The translations under genes and the position numbers were made by a program. Below are positions 25,347 through 33,880 of a stretch of DNA of 64,000 bases, one piece after another; positions within the stretch are counted from its first letter, which is position 1; each line of letters opens with the position of its first letter. The stretch lies in contig JAFZWP010000014.1 in assembly GCA_017617065.1 (NCBI GenBank), positions 27,047 through 91,046 of the forward strand, written 5' to 3'. The DNA is from Bacilli bacterium. Its GTDB lineage: Bacteria; Bacillota_I; Bacilli_A; ML615J-28; CAG-698. The notes under the pieces are model-generated. The model was not told the DNA's origin. It did not search any database and was given only the letters and a program-made list of their open reading frames with translations.

Positions 25347-26324
25347 TTATTCTTCTTTATCTTTTATTTCTCTTAATCTTCTCTCTAAATAACTAGGTAT
25401 GTCTTCTAATAATTTATATTTTGAAATACCAAGCTTTAATTGATTTTTATTCAGCGATGTCTTTGCTACATATTCATCGGCATCTTTACATAATAACAAA
25501 CCAATTGTTTCATCATCTTTATCGCTTCTTTCTAGGTCATCAGTAGCATTCACATAAAATATTAATTGGCCTAAATCAGATGGATTAAATTTGCCAATTT
25601 TAACTTCAATAACTACATATGCATGTATCTTTACATGATACATAAGTAGATCAATATAAAAATCTTCTTTAGTCGGTGTAACTAGTTTGTATTCTTTACC
25701 GACTAGTGAAAAGCCCGGGCCTAATTCTTGGAGAAATTTAATTACGTTATCAATTAATTGCTTCTTTAAATCTTTTTCAGTTTTAATGTTTTCTTTATCT
25801 AGAAAGTCAAAAACATATGTATCTTTAAATACTTCACTAGTTAATTCGTCACTTCTAGTAATTGATGTAGTAGATGGTTTAATAAGGCTTCTTTCATATG
25901 CTTTCATTTCTATTTGATTAAGAACCATATTACGGGACCATCTATTTTGATATGTGGCGTTTATATACCAAAGCATTTCATCGTGCGTGTTAGATTTTTG
26001 CATTATAGTAATAATAGAGCCCCACGAAATTTGGGGCACAGGCTGTGCCCTAATTTCATTTAATGTGAAAAATGATGCAAATTGTGCCATTCTTTTTAGT
26101 TGATCATATGAGTAACCTCGCCCATATTCTTTTAAGTCATTTGATAGCCTTTCAATATATTTGCTTCCCCAAGTTTTTCGTTTGTTTATGATCGTTCCAA
26201 TTTCATAATAAGTCATAATCATAGCGCTATTTACAACTAACATAGCCTTATTCTGATTTTGTCTAATTGTTTCTTTAATCTGTTTCAAATCATTAACATA
26301 ATCCATCATTAATTCTTTTTCCAT
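25347..26324 (-). CDS. PDDEXK nuclease domain protein, YhcG/DUF1016 family
   Basis: A 325-residue protein. The N-terminal DUF1016 helical domain (about 10-150) includes YYEIGTIINKR and GRGYSYDQLKRM; the C-terminal PDDEXK-like domain (about 165-310) has FYIDLLMYH and VVIEVKIGKF, giving the Asp and Glu-x-Lys of the active site. Family function is not settled; members are often found near mobile DNA and restriction genes. AGGAG lies 6 bases before the start. It has its own promoter, which overlaps an inverted repeat, and is divergent from an XRE regulator. Length is slightly below the usual 340-350, but both domains look complete. Confidence 0.85.
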   Translation of the reverse strand: MEKELMMDYVNDLKQIKETIRQNQNKAMLVVNSAMIMTYYEIGTIINKRKTWGSKYIERLSNDLKEYGRGYSYDQLKRMAQFASFFTLNEIRAQPVPQISWGSIITIMQKSNTHDEMLWYINATYQNRWSRNMVLNQIEMKAYERSLIKPSTTSITRSDELTSEVFKDTYVFDFLDKENIKTEKDLKKQLIDNVIKFLQELGPGFSLVGKEYKLVTPTKEDFYIDLLMYHVKIHAYVVIEVKIGKFNPSDLGQLIFYVNATDDLERSDKDDETIGLLLCKDADEYVAKTSLNKNQLKLGISKYKLLEDIPSYLERRLREIKDKEE

Positions 26325-26347
26325 AGTTTTCTCCTTTATATGTTCAT

Positions 26348-26374
26348 TTCACATATATTATTATAATATGTGAA
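26348..26374. promoter_or_regulatory. Inverted repeat over the YhcG promoter
   Basis: TTCACATAT (26348-26356) and ATATGTGAA (26366-26374) are perfect inverted copies 9 bases apart and enclose the -10 box of the YhcG-like gene. A repressor site is likely; the adjacent divergent XRE protein is the obvious candidate binder. Confidence 0.55.
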
Positions 26375-26388
26375 TATTAATTAGTCAA
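26360..26388 (-). promoter_or_regulatory. Promoter of the YhcG-like gene
   Basis: TTGACT (26383-26388) and TATAAT (26360-26365) on the minus strand, 17 bases apart, about 36 bases before the start codon. Confidence 0.75.
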
Positions 26389-26417
26389 TCAGTTATATAT
26401 ATTTTTTATATATTTTC

Positions 26418-26446
26418 TTGAAAAATTATTTATTACATATTACAAT
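26418..26446 (+). promoter_or_regulatory. Promoter of the XRE regulator
   Basis: TTGAAA (26418-26423) and TACAAT (26441-26446) on the plus strand with a 17-base spacer, 20 bases before the ATG; AGAGAGG serves as ribosome site. Confidence 0.7.
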
Positions 26447-26465
26447 GAATATAGAGAGGTAAAAT

Positions 26466-26834
26466 ATGTCATTTGGTACACAATTAACAAAACTAAGAAA
26501 AAGAAAAAATTTAACACAAATTGAACTTGCAGACATGGTAGGTGTAAAACAATATGTTATTTCCGCTTGGGAAAATGATAAAACTGAACCTAGCATCATG
26601 CAATTATCAGCTTTAGGTGACATTTTTGGTGTCTCAATCGATTATTTAATTGATAAAAATGTTATTATGACTATAAACGAACATCAATTTGCAAAGACAA
26701 TCGAAAATATTAATAAAGATGCAAATGATGAATTTATAAAAGCAATTCACTCTTTATGTGACGATTTATCTGATTCAAAAAAAGAAAAGATGCTTAATAT
26801 AATAAAAGCATCAGCTGATTTAATAAAACAATAA
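26466..26834 (+). CDS. XRE-family transcriptional regulator
   Basis: A 122-residue DNA-binding protein, the only clear plus-strand gene in the window. Helix-turn-helix at residues 1-62 (FGTQLTKLRKRKNLTQIELA, recognition helix near VKQYVISAWENDKTEPS); the remaining 60 residues are helical and acidic and probably dimerise. It is divergent from the YhcG-like nuclease gene, with the two promoters about 30 bases apart and an inverted repeat over the nuclease promoter, so it may repress that gene. A bidirectional terminator follows. Confidence 0.9.
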   Translation: MSFGTQLTKLRKRKNLTQIELADMVGVKQYVISAWENDKTEPSIMQLSALGDIFGVSIDYLIDKNVIMTINEHQFAKTIENINKDANDEFIKAIHSLCDDLSDSKKEKMLNIIKASADLIKQ

Positions 26835-26835
26835 C

Positions 26836-26873
26836 AAAAAACTATTAGTAAACATTTTTACTAATAGTTTTTT
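26836..26873. terminator. Bidirectional terminator between convergent genes
   Basis: AAAACTATTAGTAAA and TTTACTAATAGTTTT form a perfect stem of about 14 pairs with a short loop, flanked by A-run and T-run on both sides. It can end both the XRE gene (plus) and the YwaF-like gene (minus). Confidence 0.85.
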
Positions 26874-26877
26874 CTTT

Positions 26878-27885
26878 TTATAACTTTATAAATTCCACAA
26901 TCACTGCAACTAAGCTGGTTAATGTAAATAAAGATGCAAATAAAATATGTTTTTTATCTTTTTCTCTAATTGCATTAATTAATGTAGGGATTGAAGCAGA
27001 AATTGCTATTACTGTAAAGATAGAACAAATTATCATTCCTAGCCCTGTATTAAAGATAGTTATTAATAAGCCAGTTGTTACAAGAGTCGCCATAATAAAT
27101 GAAACATTTAAACCTGTTCCAACATTATCACTTAATCTTTCAAATAATTTTAAAATTAAATAAGCTAGTATCGGAACAATAATTGTACCTACACCAATCA
27201 TTAATACATATATTACTTGGCCAAATACGCCAATATTATTAACCATTGCAACTCTTACGTTTTCTAAGAAATCCGCATTGCATGATTTAAAATTATTAAA
27301 GTTAGTATCAATTAAATTAGCAAGTGTACCTGCAATTACTGAATAAATTACAAAAGCAATGATTATTGCTTTGATATCTTTTTTCTTATCATGATTTAAT
27401 ACTTTATTAAAAGCAAAGAAAAAGAATGGATATAAAGCAATATTATGAAATACTACGGAATGGAATTGGAAAAATCTTTCTAAATTACCACCTAAGAATT
27501 CTTTAATTCCATAAATATCTCCATCTGGATATATTAATAATGGATAAATGCTCATGAATAAGAATAAACAAGTTGATATAACTGCACCTAATGTTCTAAA
27601 TACATCTTTATGTTTGCCATTATAAAAACTAGCAATTGGTAAAAAGTATAAAAACAAAGAGCAGAAATGGAGAGGAATATGATATAAATCATATCCACGT
27701 AAAATTATACTTAATGTTTGTTTTATTACTTCTAATACTAATAAAATAATAGTTACTATTTTTATTGGTAACATTCTTACTTTATCATCTTTATCTTTAA
27801 GTAAATAAGATATTAAATATGATGATAAAATGATGAATATAAATACCGGTATTAAAGTATATGCTCTAAATTGCGACCAAAACAT
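26878..27885 (-). CDS. YwaF/TMEM164-like integral membrane protein
   Basis: A 335-residue protein with eight or nine hydrophobic segments. It resembles the YwaF family (TIGR02206, TMEM164-like), seen in the block YHIPLHFCSLFLYFLP near residue 70 and the histidines in FQFHSVVFHNIALYPF near 150. Function of the bacterial members is unknown; the eukaryotic relative is an acyltransferase. No convincing Shine-Dalgarno sequence precedes the ATG. It follows pnp after a hairpin, so it may be expressed by read-through or from a weak own promoter. Confidence 0.6.
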   Translation of the reverse strand: MFWSQFRAYTLIPVFIFIILSSYLISYLLKDKDDKVRMLPIKIVTIILLVLEVIKQTLSIILRGYDLYHIPLHFCSLFLYFLPIASFYNGKHKDVFRTLGAVISTCLFLFMSIYPLLIYPDGDIYGIKEFLGGNLERFFQFHSVVFHNIALYPFFFFAFNKVLNHDKKKDIKAIIIAFVIYSVIAGTLANLIDTNFNNFKSCNADFLENVRVAMVNNIGVFGQVIYVLMIGVGTIIVPILAYLILKLFERLSDNVGTGLNVSFIMATLVTTGLLITIFNTGLGMIICSIFTVIAISASIPTLINAIREKDKKHILFASLFTLTSLVAVIVEFIKL

Positions 27886-27909
27886 AATAAATTACTTAAC
27901 ATATAAACT

Positions 27910-27937
27910 AATTAAGAGCTACTTAAAGTAGCTCTTT
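27910..27937 (-). terminator. Terminator after pnp
   Basis: AGAGCTACTT and AAGTAGCTCT form a 10-bp stem just past the pnp stop (27914-27936). On the minus strand the tail is TTAATTAGTTT, a weak T-tract, so partial read-through into the YwaF-like gene is possible. Confidence 0.6.
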
Positions 27938-27942
27938 TTAGT

Positions 27943-30057
27943 TTAAGCGTTAATTGCAGCCTTTCTTGAAAGTTTTATCTTGCCAGTCTTTTCATCAATT
28001 CCGATTACTTTAACAACAATTTCATCGCCTTCAGACACTACATCTTTAACTGTTTTAACTCTTTCGTTAGCAAGTTCAGAAATGTGAACCATTCCTTCAC
28101 ATCCTGGCCATAATTCTACGAATGCGCCAAAGTCAACAATCTTAACAACTTTACCAGTATAGATTTGATCAACTTCTGCTTCTTTAACGATGTCTTGAAT
28201 CTTTTCACAAGCAGCTTCAATCCATTTACGATCTTGATGCATTACGAATACCCTACCATCTTGTTCGATATCAATCTTAACATTATCGCATTCTTCAATA
28301 ATCTTAGTGATAACTTTTCCACCAGCTCCAATTACTTCTCTAATCTTATCTGGATCAATTCTAAACATTACTACTTTTGGTGCATATGGTGATAATTCAT
28401 CACGATATGTATTAATAGTATTTAACATATGTCCTAGAATTGTCATTCTACCAACTTTAGCTTGAGCTAAAGCTTCTTTTAAGATTTCACGAGAAATTCC
28501 TTTAACTTTAATATCCATTTGTAAAGCAGTAATACCGTTTCTAGTACCAGCTACTTTAAAGTCCATATCACCATAATGGTCTTCCATACCTTGGATATCA
28601 GTTAAAATTGTATATTTACCAGTTGCTTCATCTGATATTAATCCCATGGCAATACCGGCAACAGGTGCTTTAATTGGTACACCAGCAGCCATTAAAGCCA
28701 TAGTTCCTGAACAAATTGAAGCTTGAGATGAAGAACCATTTGATTCTAAAATCTCTGATACAACTCTAATAGTATATGGGAATTCTTCTTCAGATGGAAT
28801 AACTTGAGCTAATGCTCTTTCAGCTAAAGCACCATGACCAATTTCTCTTCTACCTGGTGAACCATATCTACCTACTTCACCAACTGAGAATGCTGGGAAG
28901 TTATAATGGAACATAAATCTTTTACCTTCTTCAACTCCAAGTCCATCAATTACTTGGAATTCATTTAAAGAACCAAGTGTTACAATACCTAATGATTGAG
29001 TTTGGCCTCTTGTAAATAATGCTGATCCGTGAGTTCTTTCAAGTACATCTACTCTACTAGAAAGTGGTCTAATTTCATCAACTTTTCTACCATCAGGTCT
29101 AACTTTATCTTCTGTGATTAATCTACGTACTTCTGTAGCTACGATTAATTCTAAGATATTGTTAACGAATTTCATTTTATCTTCTAGATCTTCGTCGCCT
29201 TTCCAAGCAGCCTCAAGTGTTTCGATTACTTCTTCGTTAATAGCATCGATTGTTCTAGCACGTTCTAATTTATCATAAATACTTACAGCTTTAACTAATC
29301 TATCCTCAGCCATATCTCTAACTAATTTATTAATATCTTCTGGGATAACTCTTAGTTCTACTTCAGTTTTTTCTTTACCGCAAGCTTCTACGATTTCTTT
29401 TTGGAATGCACATAAACGTTTAATTTCTTCAAAACCAAACATTAATGCATCTAACATATCTTCTTCGCTTACTTCTTTAGAACCAGCTTCAACCATGTTA
29501 ATAGCATTAGCTGTTCCAGCTACGATTAGGTTAATATCACTAGCATCAAGTTCAGCTACAGTTGGGTTAATAATAAACTCGCCATTAATTCTACCAACTT
29601 GTACACCAGCAATTGGTCCTTCAAATGGAATATCAGAAATGCATAAAGCAATAGATGCACCAAGCATTGCTGTCATTTGGCTAGAATAGTCAGGGTTAGC
29701 AGATAATACTGTATTAATTACTTGTACTTCGTTTCTAAATCCTTCAGCAAACAAAGGTCTAATAGGACGGTCAATTAAACGTGAAGTTAAAGTTTCATGT
29801 TCAGTTGGTCTACCTTCTCTTTTAAAGAAACCTCCAGGAATCTTACCTGCTGCATATAACTTCTCTTGATATAAAACTGTTAAAGGGAAGAAATCAGCAG
29901 TTGAAGCGTTATTTGAAAATACCGCAGCACTTAAAACTGTTGTATCGTTATAGTGTACCATAGCAGCACCATTTGCTTGCTTTGCTACTTCTCCCACTTC
30001 TACAACAAACTTACGTCCTTCTTTTTGAACGTATTCAAATCTTTTAATTTCACTCAT
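27943..30057 (-). CDS. pnp: Polyribonucleotide nucleotidyltransferase (PNPase)
   Basis: A 704-residue 3'-5' phosphorolytic exoribonuclease. Two RNase PH domains (about 10-215 and 305-535) flank a helical domain; a KH domain (about 550-610, [15 protein letters not shown]) and an S1 domain (about 620-700, [21 protein letters not shown]) follow. [27 protein letters not shown], in part [12 protein letters not shown], is diagnostic. The start is at 30057 because AGGAG precedes it; the longer version would start at a TTG. The S1 tail stops at AAINA, without the acidic extension seen in some species. Gene order rpsO-pnp is ancestral. Confidence 0.97.
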   Translation of the reverse strand: MSEIKRFEYVQKEGRKFVVEVGEVAKQANGAAMVHYNDTTVLSAAVFSNNASTADFFPLTVLYQEKLYAAGKIPGGFFKREGRPTEHETLTSRLIDRPIRPLFAEGFRNEVQVINTVLSANPDYSSQMTAMLGASIALCISDIPFEGPIAGVQVGRINGEFIINPTVAELDASDINLIVAGTANAINMVEAGSKEVSEEDMLDALMFGFEEIKRLCAFQKEIVEACGKEKTEVELRVIPEDINKLVRDMAEDRLVKAVSIYDKLERARTIDAINEEVIETLEAAWKGDEDLEDKMKFVNNILELIVATEVRRLITEDKVRPDGRKVDEIRPLSSRVDVLERTHGSALFTRGQTQSLGIVTLGSLNEFQVIDGLGVEEGKRFMFHYNFPAFSVGEVGRYGSPGRREIGHGALAERALAQVIPSEEEFPYTIRVVSEILESNGSSSQASICSGTMALMAAGVPIKAPVAGIAMGLISDEATGKYTILTDIQGMEDHYGDMDFKVAGTRNGITALQMDIKVKGISREILKEALAQAKVGRMTILGHMLNTINTYRDELSPYAPKVVMFRIDPDKIREVIGAGGKVITKIIEECDNVKIDIEQDGRVFVMHQDRKWIEAACEKIQDIVKEAEVDQIYTGKVVKIVDFGAFVELWPGCEGMVHISELANERVKTVKDVVSEGDEIVVKVIGIDEKTGKIKLSRKAAINA

Positions 30058-30112
30058 TTTTTTATATTCTCCTTTTTCCAACCTTATACTACTCCCGATA
30101 AGTAATATAAGC

Positions 30113-30131
30113 GTACTAAATTATTTAGTAC
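30113..30131 (-). promoter_or_regulatory. Stem-loop in the pnp leader
   Basis: GTACTAAA (30113-30120) and TTTAGTAC (30124-30131) form a perfect 8-bp hairpin with a 3-base loop in the 130-base leader between the rpsO terminator and pnp. PNPase autoregulates through leader hairpins in enterobacteria; a similar role here is inference. Confidence 0.5.
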
Positions 30132-30187
30132 TAGCCTAAATGGGGGCTACCCAATCTATATAAACCAAATTAATGGATATAATCATA

Positions 30188-30213
30188 CAAAAAGGGCACT
30201 AAATTTGCCCTCC
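30188..30213 (-). terminator. Terminator or attenuator after rpsO
   Basis: GGGCA (30194-30198) pairs with TGCCC (30206-30210), followed on the minus strand by TTTTTG. It separates rpsO from pnp. Confidence 0.75.
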
Positions 30214-30222
30214 AAGTTAAAA

Positions 30223-30495
30223 TTATTTTCTTAAGCCAAGTTTCTTAATAACTTCACGATAGCTATTAATATCATGTGCTTTAAGATATGCAAGTAAGTT
30301 ACGACGATGACCAATCTTTTTAAGTAAGCCACGACGTGAGTGGAAATCATGAATGTGTTCTTGTAAATGATCATTTAAACGGTTGATTTCAGCTGTTAAA
30401 ATGGCGATTTGAACTTCAACTGATCCACTGTCTTTTTCATTCTTACCGAATTCAGCAACAAGTTTTGCTTTTTCTTCTTGAGAAATGCATGACAT
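30223..30495 (-). CDS. rpsO: 30S ribosomal protein S15
   Basis: A 90-residue S15 of standard length. Landmarks are [20 protein letters not shown] (residues 23-42), [20 protein letters not shown] (52-71) and the end IKKLGLRK. It binds the central three-way junction of 16S rRNA early in 30S assembly. GGAGGATAAAATT precedes the ATG, and a leader of about 75 bases separates it from a good promoter. Confidence 0.98.
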   Translation of the reverse strand: MSCISQEEKAKLVAEFGKNEKDSGSVEVQIAILTAEINRLNDHLQEHIHDFHSRRGLLKKIGHRRNLLAYLKAHDINSYREVIKKLGLRK

Positions 30496-30573
30496 AATTT
30501 TATCCTCCTTATAAATAAATGACGCCTAAGACAAAGAATAACGTTGGAGAATCATTACTCCTAGTCACAGGTC
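30496..30573 (-). promoter_or_regulatory. rpsO leader, possible S15 autoregulatory structure
   Basis: The transcribed leader can form a closing stem (TGACC near 30570 with GGCGTCA near 30520) enclosing a GGAG/CTCC hairpin (30544-30559). S15 represses its own mRNA through such leader folds in several bacteria; whether this one binds S15 is inferred. Confidence 0.4.
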
Positions 30574-30579
30574 AATAGC

Positions 30580-30608
30580 ATTATACTCCTTTTCACTTCA
30601 TTTTTCAA
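30580..30608 (-). promoter_or_regulatory. Promoter of rpsO
   Basis: TTGAAA (30603-30608) and TATAAT (30580-30585) on the minus strand, 17 bases apart, close behind the stop of the preceding gene. Confidence 0.85.
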
Positions 30609-30637
30609 GTAAAATGTCATTTTTATAATTAATCATT

Positions 30638-31303
30638 TTATCGTTTTTCAATAACTTCATTAGTACCTTTTACAATCGATGATTCTGGATAAGCTCCTCT
30701 AAGCATTGTAAGTGGATAAACTTGGGTATTTTTACCAATGATTGTTCCAGGATTTAATACACTTCCACAGCCAATATCGGCATGTTCACCTAAAAAACTC
30801 CCAACTTTTCTTAAATTTGTATCGTAGTCTATATCCGCATGGATAACAACATTTTTTCCATCACTTTTTAAATTTGACAAAATGCTGCCCGCACCCATAT
30901 GGGCATAATCACCTAATATTGAATCACCAACATAATTATAGTGTGGCACTTGTACGTGATTTAATAAAATACAATTTTTTAATTCACTTGAATTACCAAT
31001 TACGCAAGCTTCTCCAATTATTACATTTCCTCTTAAAAATGCTCCCGGTCTAATTTCTGTATTAGCACCGATAATTGCGGGAGGGATAATAGTAGCTGTG
31101 TCAAATATTGTTACATTATCACCAACTAATACTCCATCTCTTAATAAATGATAGCCTTCTATTCCTTCTTCTAGTCCTTTTTTAACAATTTCTTTAATCA
31201 AAGGTAATATTTCCCAAGGATATTTAGCATTATCAAAAACATCTTTTAGAAGTGGATCATTTGTACTAAATAAATCTTTTGTTTCAATATTAAGGTTATT
31301 CAC
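30638..31303 (-). CDS. Left-handed beta-helix acyltransferase, GlmU C-terminal-like
   Basis: A 221-residue hexapeptide-repeat protein. After about 65 residues, runs such as VGDNVTIFDTATIIPPAIIG and IGEACVIGNSSELKNCILLN build a left-handed beta-helix, followed by NYVGDSILGDYAHMGAGSILSN, which resembles the acetyltransferase half of GlmU. No nucleotidyltransferase domain is present. Its start is a GTG overlapping the glmM stop by 8 bases, so the two are translationally coupled. It may acetylate glucosamine 1-phosphate made by GlmM, or be another sugar-nucleotide acyltransferase. It ends just before the rpsO promoter. Confidence 0.75.
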   Translation of the reverse strand: MNNLNIETKDLFSTNDPLLKDVFDNAKYPWEILPLIKEIVKKGLEEGIEGYHLLRDGVLVGDNVTIFDTATIIPPAIIGANTEIRPGAFLRGNVIIGEACVIGNSSELKNCILLNHVQVPHYNYVGDSILGDYAHMGAGSILSNLKSDGKNVVIHADIDYDTNLRKVGSFLGEHADIGCGSVLNPGTIIGKNTQVYPLTMLRGAYPESSIVKGTNEVIEKR

Positions 31304-32933
31304 TTACGTAGCCTCTTTTCTTGATGACATTATAAATACGTTCAATATATTCATTACATTTTTCTTTATTTTCAAGTTCAATCATAATCCTAACAACTGG
31401 TTCTGTACCTGATTGACGTAAAAGGGCTCTTCCATTATCTCCAATTTCATGATTAACTTCTTTAAATTTATTTTGAACATATTGATCATTAACTACTGCA
31501 TCTTTATCAGTTACTTTAATATTTTTAGTAATTTGAGGAAGTAATTTAACTGGTGCTACAAGTTTAGATAGTTTGTCTTTAGATTCAATAATTTGTTCTG
31601 CTACCATTATAGCAGTTAAAATGCCATCACCTGTTGTAGCATATTTTTTTATAATAACATGACCTGATTGTTCTCCACCTAATGAATATCCTTCTTCATT
31701 CATCTTTTCAGCAACAAATCTGTCACCAACTTTTGTTTGCACTGAATTTAAACCAATTTGTTTTAACGCTTTAAATAAACCAGAATTTGACATAATTGTA
31801 GTAACAACGGTATCTTTTTCTAAGGCATTTTCTTTTTTTAGTTTGCATGCTAACAAATACATAATTTTATCGCCATTTACTTCTTTTCCATTCTCATCAA
31901 CAGCTATGCATCTATCAGCATCCCCATCAAAAGCAAACCCAACATCAAGTCTATTATCTCTTACATATTTGCAAAGTGTTTCAATATGTGTACTTCCCGC
32001 ATCCACATTGATATTTAGACCATCTGGATTATTATTAATAACAAATGTTTGAGCACCTAGTGCATCAAACACGCTTTTAGCAATCATCCAACTAGCCCCA
32101 TTTGCACAATCAAGACCAATTTTTAATGATTTCATTGAATGACGTGCAAGGGAAATCAAATAACCAATGTAACGATTTCTTCCACTACTATAATCAGTAA
32201 TTGATCCGACATCTTCGTGTTTAGCAAAAGGTAAATCATCACCTTCTAAATGAAATCTTTTTAAGTTACCTTCTAAATATTCTTCTATTAAGATAGCCAC
32301 GCCATCTTCTAATTTTTCACCATTACAATTTAGCACTTTAATTCCATTATCATAAAATGGATTATGGCTAGCTGTAATCATAATACCGCAATCAAAACAA
32401 TCTTGTCTAATAACATAAGCTACACTTGGTGTAGAAGTAACATGAAGTAAACTTACATCAGCCCCGCTTGCGGCAAAACCAGCAGCGATAGCATATTCTA
32501 ACATGTAAGATGATCTTCTCGTATCTTTTCCAATTACTACACGTGGTCTATAGCCAATCTTTTGAGAATTATATTTAGGATTTGCATAAAACCATCCTAA
32601 AAATCTACCAATTTTATAAGCATGATCGCAAGTTAAAGTCTTACTAACTTCTCCTCTAAAGCCATCAGTTCCAAAATATTTAGTTTTAATGTTTTCATCA
32701 ACATCAACAACTAACTTTTGTCCACGATGAATTATAATTTTATCATTTAATAATTCATCAGCTGTAATTTTAAATAATTCACATATTTCTATTACTTTAT
32801 CAACTTGAGGAAGCGATTCACCACTTTCCCATTTTGATACAGATTGACGTGATACATTAAGTAATGTAGCAAGTTTTTCTTGAGAAATATTATTTACGAT
32901 TCTTAAATGAATCAATTTTTCTGCAATAGTCAT
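31296..32933 (-). CDS. glmM: XRE helix-turn-helix fused to phosphoglucosamine mutase
   Basis: A 545-residue protein. Residues 1-66 are an XRE-type HTH (LIHLRIVNNISQEKLATLLN, then VSRQSVSKWESGESLPQVDK); residues about 84-545 are a full GlmM, starting TKYFGTDGFRGEVSKTL, with the phospho-serine in TASHNP (near Ser189), the metal loop DGDADRC, GEQSGH and the phosphate-binding RQSGTEP near the end. GlmM turns glucosamine 6-phosphate into the 1-phosphate for cell wall precursors. The frame is open through the junction and AGGAG precedes the first ATG, with no start site seen at the GlmM part. Ordinary GlmM is about 450 residues and lacks the HTH. It could regulate DNA according to amino-sugar state. 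Confidence 0.92.
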   Translation of the reverse strand: MTIAEKLIHLRIVNNISQEKLATLLNVSRQSVSKWESGESLPQVDKVIEICELFKITADELLNDKIIIHRGQKLVVDVDENIKTKYFGTDGFRGEVSKTLTCDHAYKIGRFLGWFYANPKYNSQKIGYRPRVVIGKDTRRSSYMLEYAIAAGFAASGADVSLLHVTSTPSVAYVIRQDCFDCGIMITASHNPFYDNGIKVLNCNGEKLEDGVAILIEEYLEGNLKRFHLEGDDLPFAKHEDVGSITDYSSGRNRYIGYLISLARHSMKSLKIGLDCANGASWMIAKSVFDALGAQTFVINNNPDGLNINVDAGSTHIETLCKYVRDNRLDVGFAFDGDADRCIAVDENGKEVNGDKIMYLLACKLKKENALEKDTVVTTIMSNSGLFKALKQIGLNSVQTKVGDRFVAEKMNEEGYSLGGEQSGHVIIKKYATTGDGILTAIMVAEQIIESKDKLSKLVAPVKLLPQITKNIKVTDKDAVVNDQYVQNKFKEVNHEIGDNGRALLRQSGTEPVVRIMIELENKEKCNEYIERIYNVIKKRGYVSE

Positions 32934-32965
32934 AATTTATACTCCTTTTAAATGTGATTAGGTCC

Positions 32966-32993
32966 ATTATACCAATTAGTAATTTAAAGTCAA
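32966..32993 (-). promoter_or_regulatory. Promoter of HTH-glmM
   Basis: TTGACT (32988-32993) and TATAAT (32966-32971) on the minus strand with a 16-base spacer. Confidence 0.75.
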
Positions 32994-33011
32994 CAAAATT
33001 TTGGAAAAACT

Positions 33012-33031
33012 ATGTAAACTTTGGTTTACAT
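33012..33031. promoter_or_regulatory. Inverted repeat upstream of the HTH-glmM promoter
   Basis: ATGTAAAC (33012-33019) and GTTTACAT (33024-33031) are perfect inverted copies around TTTG, starting 18 bases upstream of the -35 box. The form suits an XRE dimer site; autoregulation by the fused HTH is inferred. Confidence 0.5.
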
Positions 33032-33052
33032 TTGCAAGATGTTGCATCATCA

Positions 33053-33087
33053 ATTAAAAAAAAGAGACTTAAAATGCCTCTTTTTTT
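33053..33087. terminator. Hairpin with T-runs in the gap upstream of glmM
   Basis: AAAAGAG and CTCTTTT form a stem with one mismatch extension and T-runs on either strand. In the 200-base gap between the glmM promoter region and the next terminator (33215) I see no coding gene; this could end a small transcript or be a decayed terminator. Confidence 0.4.
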
Positions 33088-33214
33088 GCTTTTATTTTTC
33101 GTGTTTGCGAAAATTAATTTGTTAAGTATATTTTACAAAACCGTTTTCATTTTTAATAATGTTAATAACAGTGGCAAAACCAGTCTCATTTCTTTGAATT
33201 TTTCGCGTTTTACT

Positions 33215-33242
33215 AAAAAAAGGCGAATATTATTCGCCTTTG
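33215..33242 (-). terminator. Terminator overlapping the end of the membrane protein gene
   Basis: AAAGGCGAATA and TATTCGCCTTT form a perfect stem that includes the stop codon at 33230, followed by TTTTTT on the minus strand. It ends the truB-ribF-mtnN-glyA unit. Confidence 0.85.
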
Positions 33243-33880
33243 TTCACTTTATATCTTGCAAATCTTATTATCATTATAATACCAACTATTACCATTAAGA
33301 TACCTATAGCTAATGAAAAATAGTTATTAATAAATAATAATATATCGATTGTCTTATATTCTAGAATAATACGTGAAATATATTCCTCAATAATTACTAA
33401 ATCGGCTAAAGCTGATACAAATACCATTTCTTTTAGACCAATTACCATTATATCGCTCTTTTCTAAAGCACCTTTTAGGTTTCTAATCGATAATATAAAC
33501 ATAATTAACATAAATAAGATTAATAATGATCCAATTATTCCACTATATGTTTTATCATTAGAAATATCTATTCCATTTACTTTTAGTACTACAAAAGCAA
33601 TAAAGATAAATGCATATACCAAAATGGCAATAGCCATTTTTAGATAAGCTTTTTTCTTCTTTTCTCTAGTTTGTAAAACATTCTTTACAAATACAACTTT
33701 GCAGATAAATACCATTAAAGTAGAAATTGAAGCAATTAGTAACACTAACGATCTAGTTAAAAACCCTAAACCTGCTTTATATAAAAAACTCACTAAAGTG
33801 ATTAAAGAAGTTAAAAAGGTCATTCTTTTTAATTTCTTTTTTTCACCCATTTGTTTTCTTTCTTCTTTAGTCTTTTTCAT
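33230..33880 (-). CDS. Hypothetical membrane protein
   Basis: A 216-residue protein I do not recognise. A strongly basic N-terminus (residues 1-20) is followed by about six hydrophobic segments (roughly 22-40, 42-64, 82-101, 113-133, 150-168 and 185-206), with a short outside loop [15 protein letters not shown]. No catalytic motif is seen. It overlaps the glyA stop by 4 bases, and its own stop lies inside a terminator hairpin, so it is the last gene of the truB-ribF-mtnN-glyA operon. Confidence 0.7.
   Translation of the reverse strand: MKKTKEERKQMGEKKKLKRMTFLTSLITLVSFLYKAGLGFLTRSLVLLIASISTLMVFICKVVFVKNVLQTREKKKKAYLKMAIAILVYAFIFIAFVVLKVNGIDISNDKTYSGIIGSLLILFMLIMFILSIRNLKGALEKSDIMVIGLKEMVFVSALADLVIIEEYISRIILEYKTIDILLFINNYFSLAIGILMVIVGIIMIIRFARYKVNKGE

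Noticed and set aside
32954..33298. Plus-strand frame of 114 codons upstream of glmM
   Set aside because: It runs across the glmM promoter, an inverted repeat, two hairpin terminators and the end of the membrane protein gene, has no ribosome site, and its residues look like translated AT-rich non-coding DNA.
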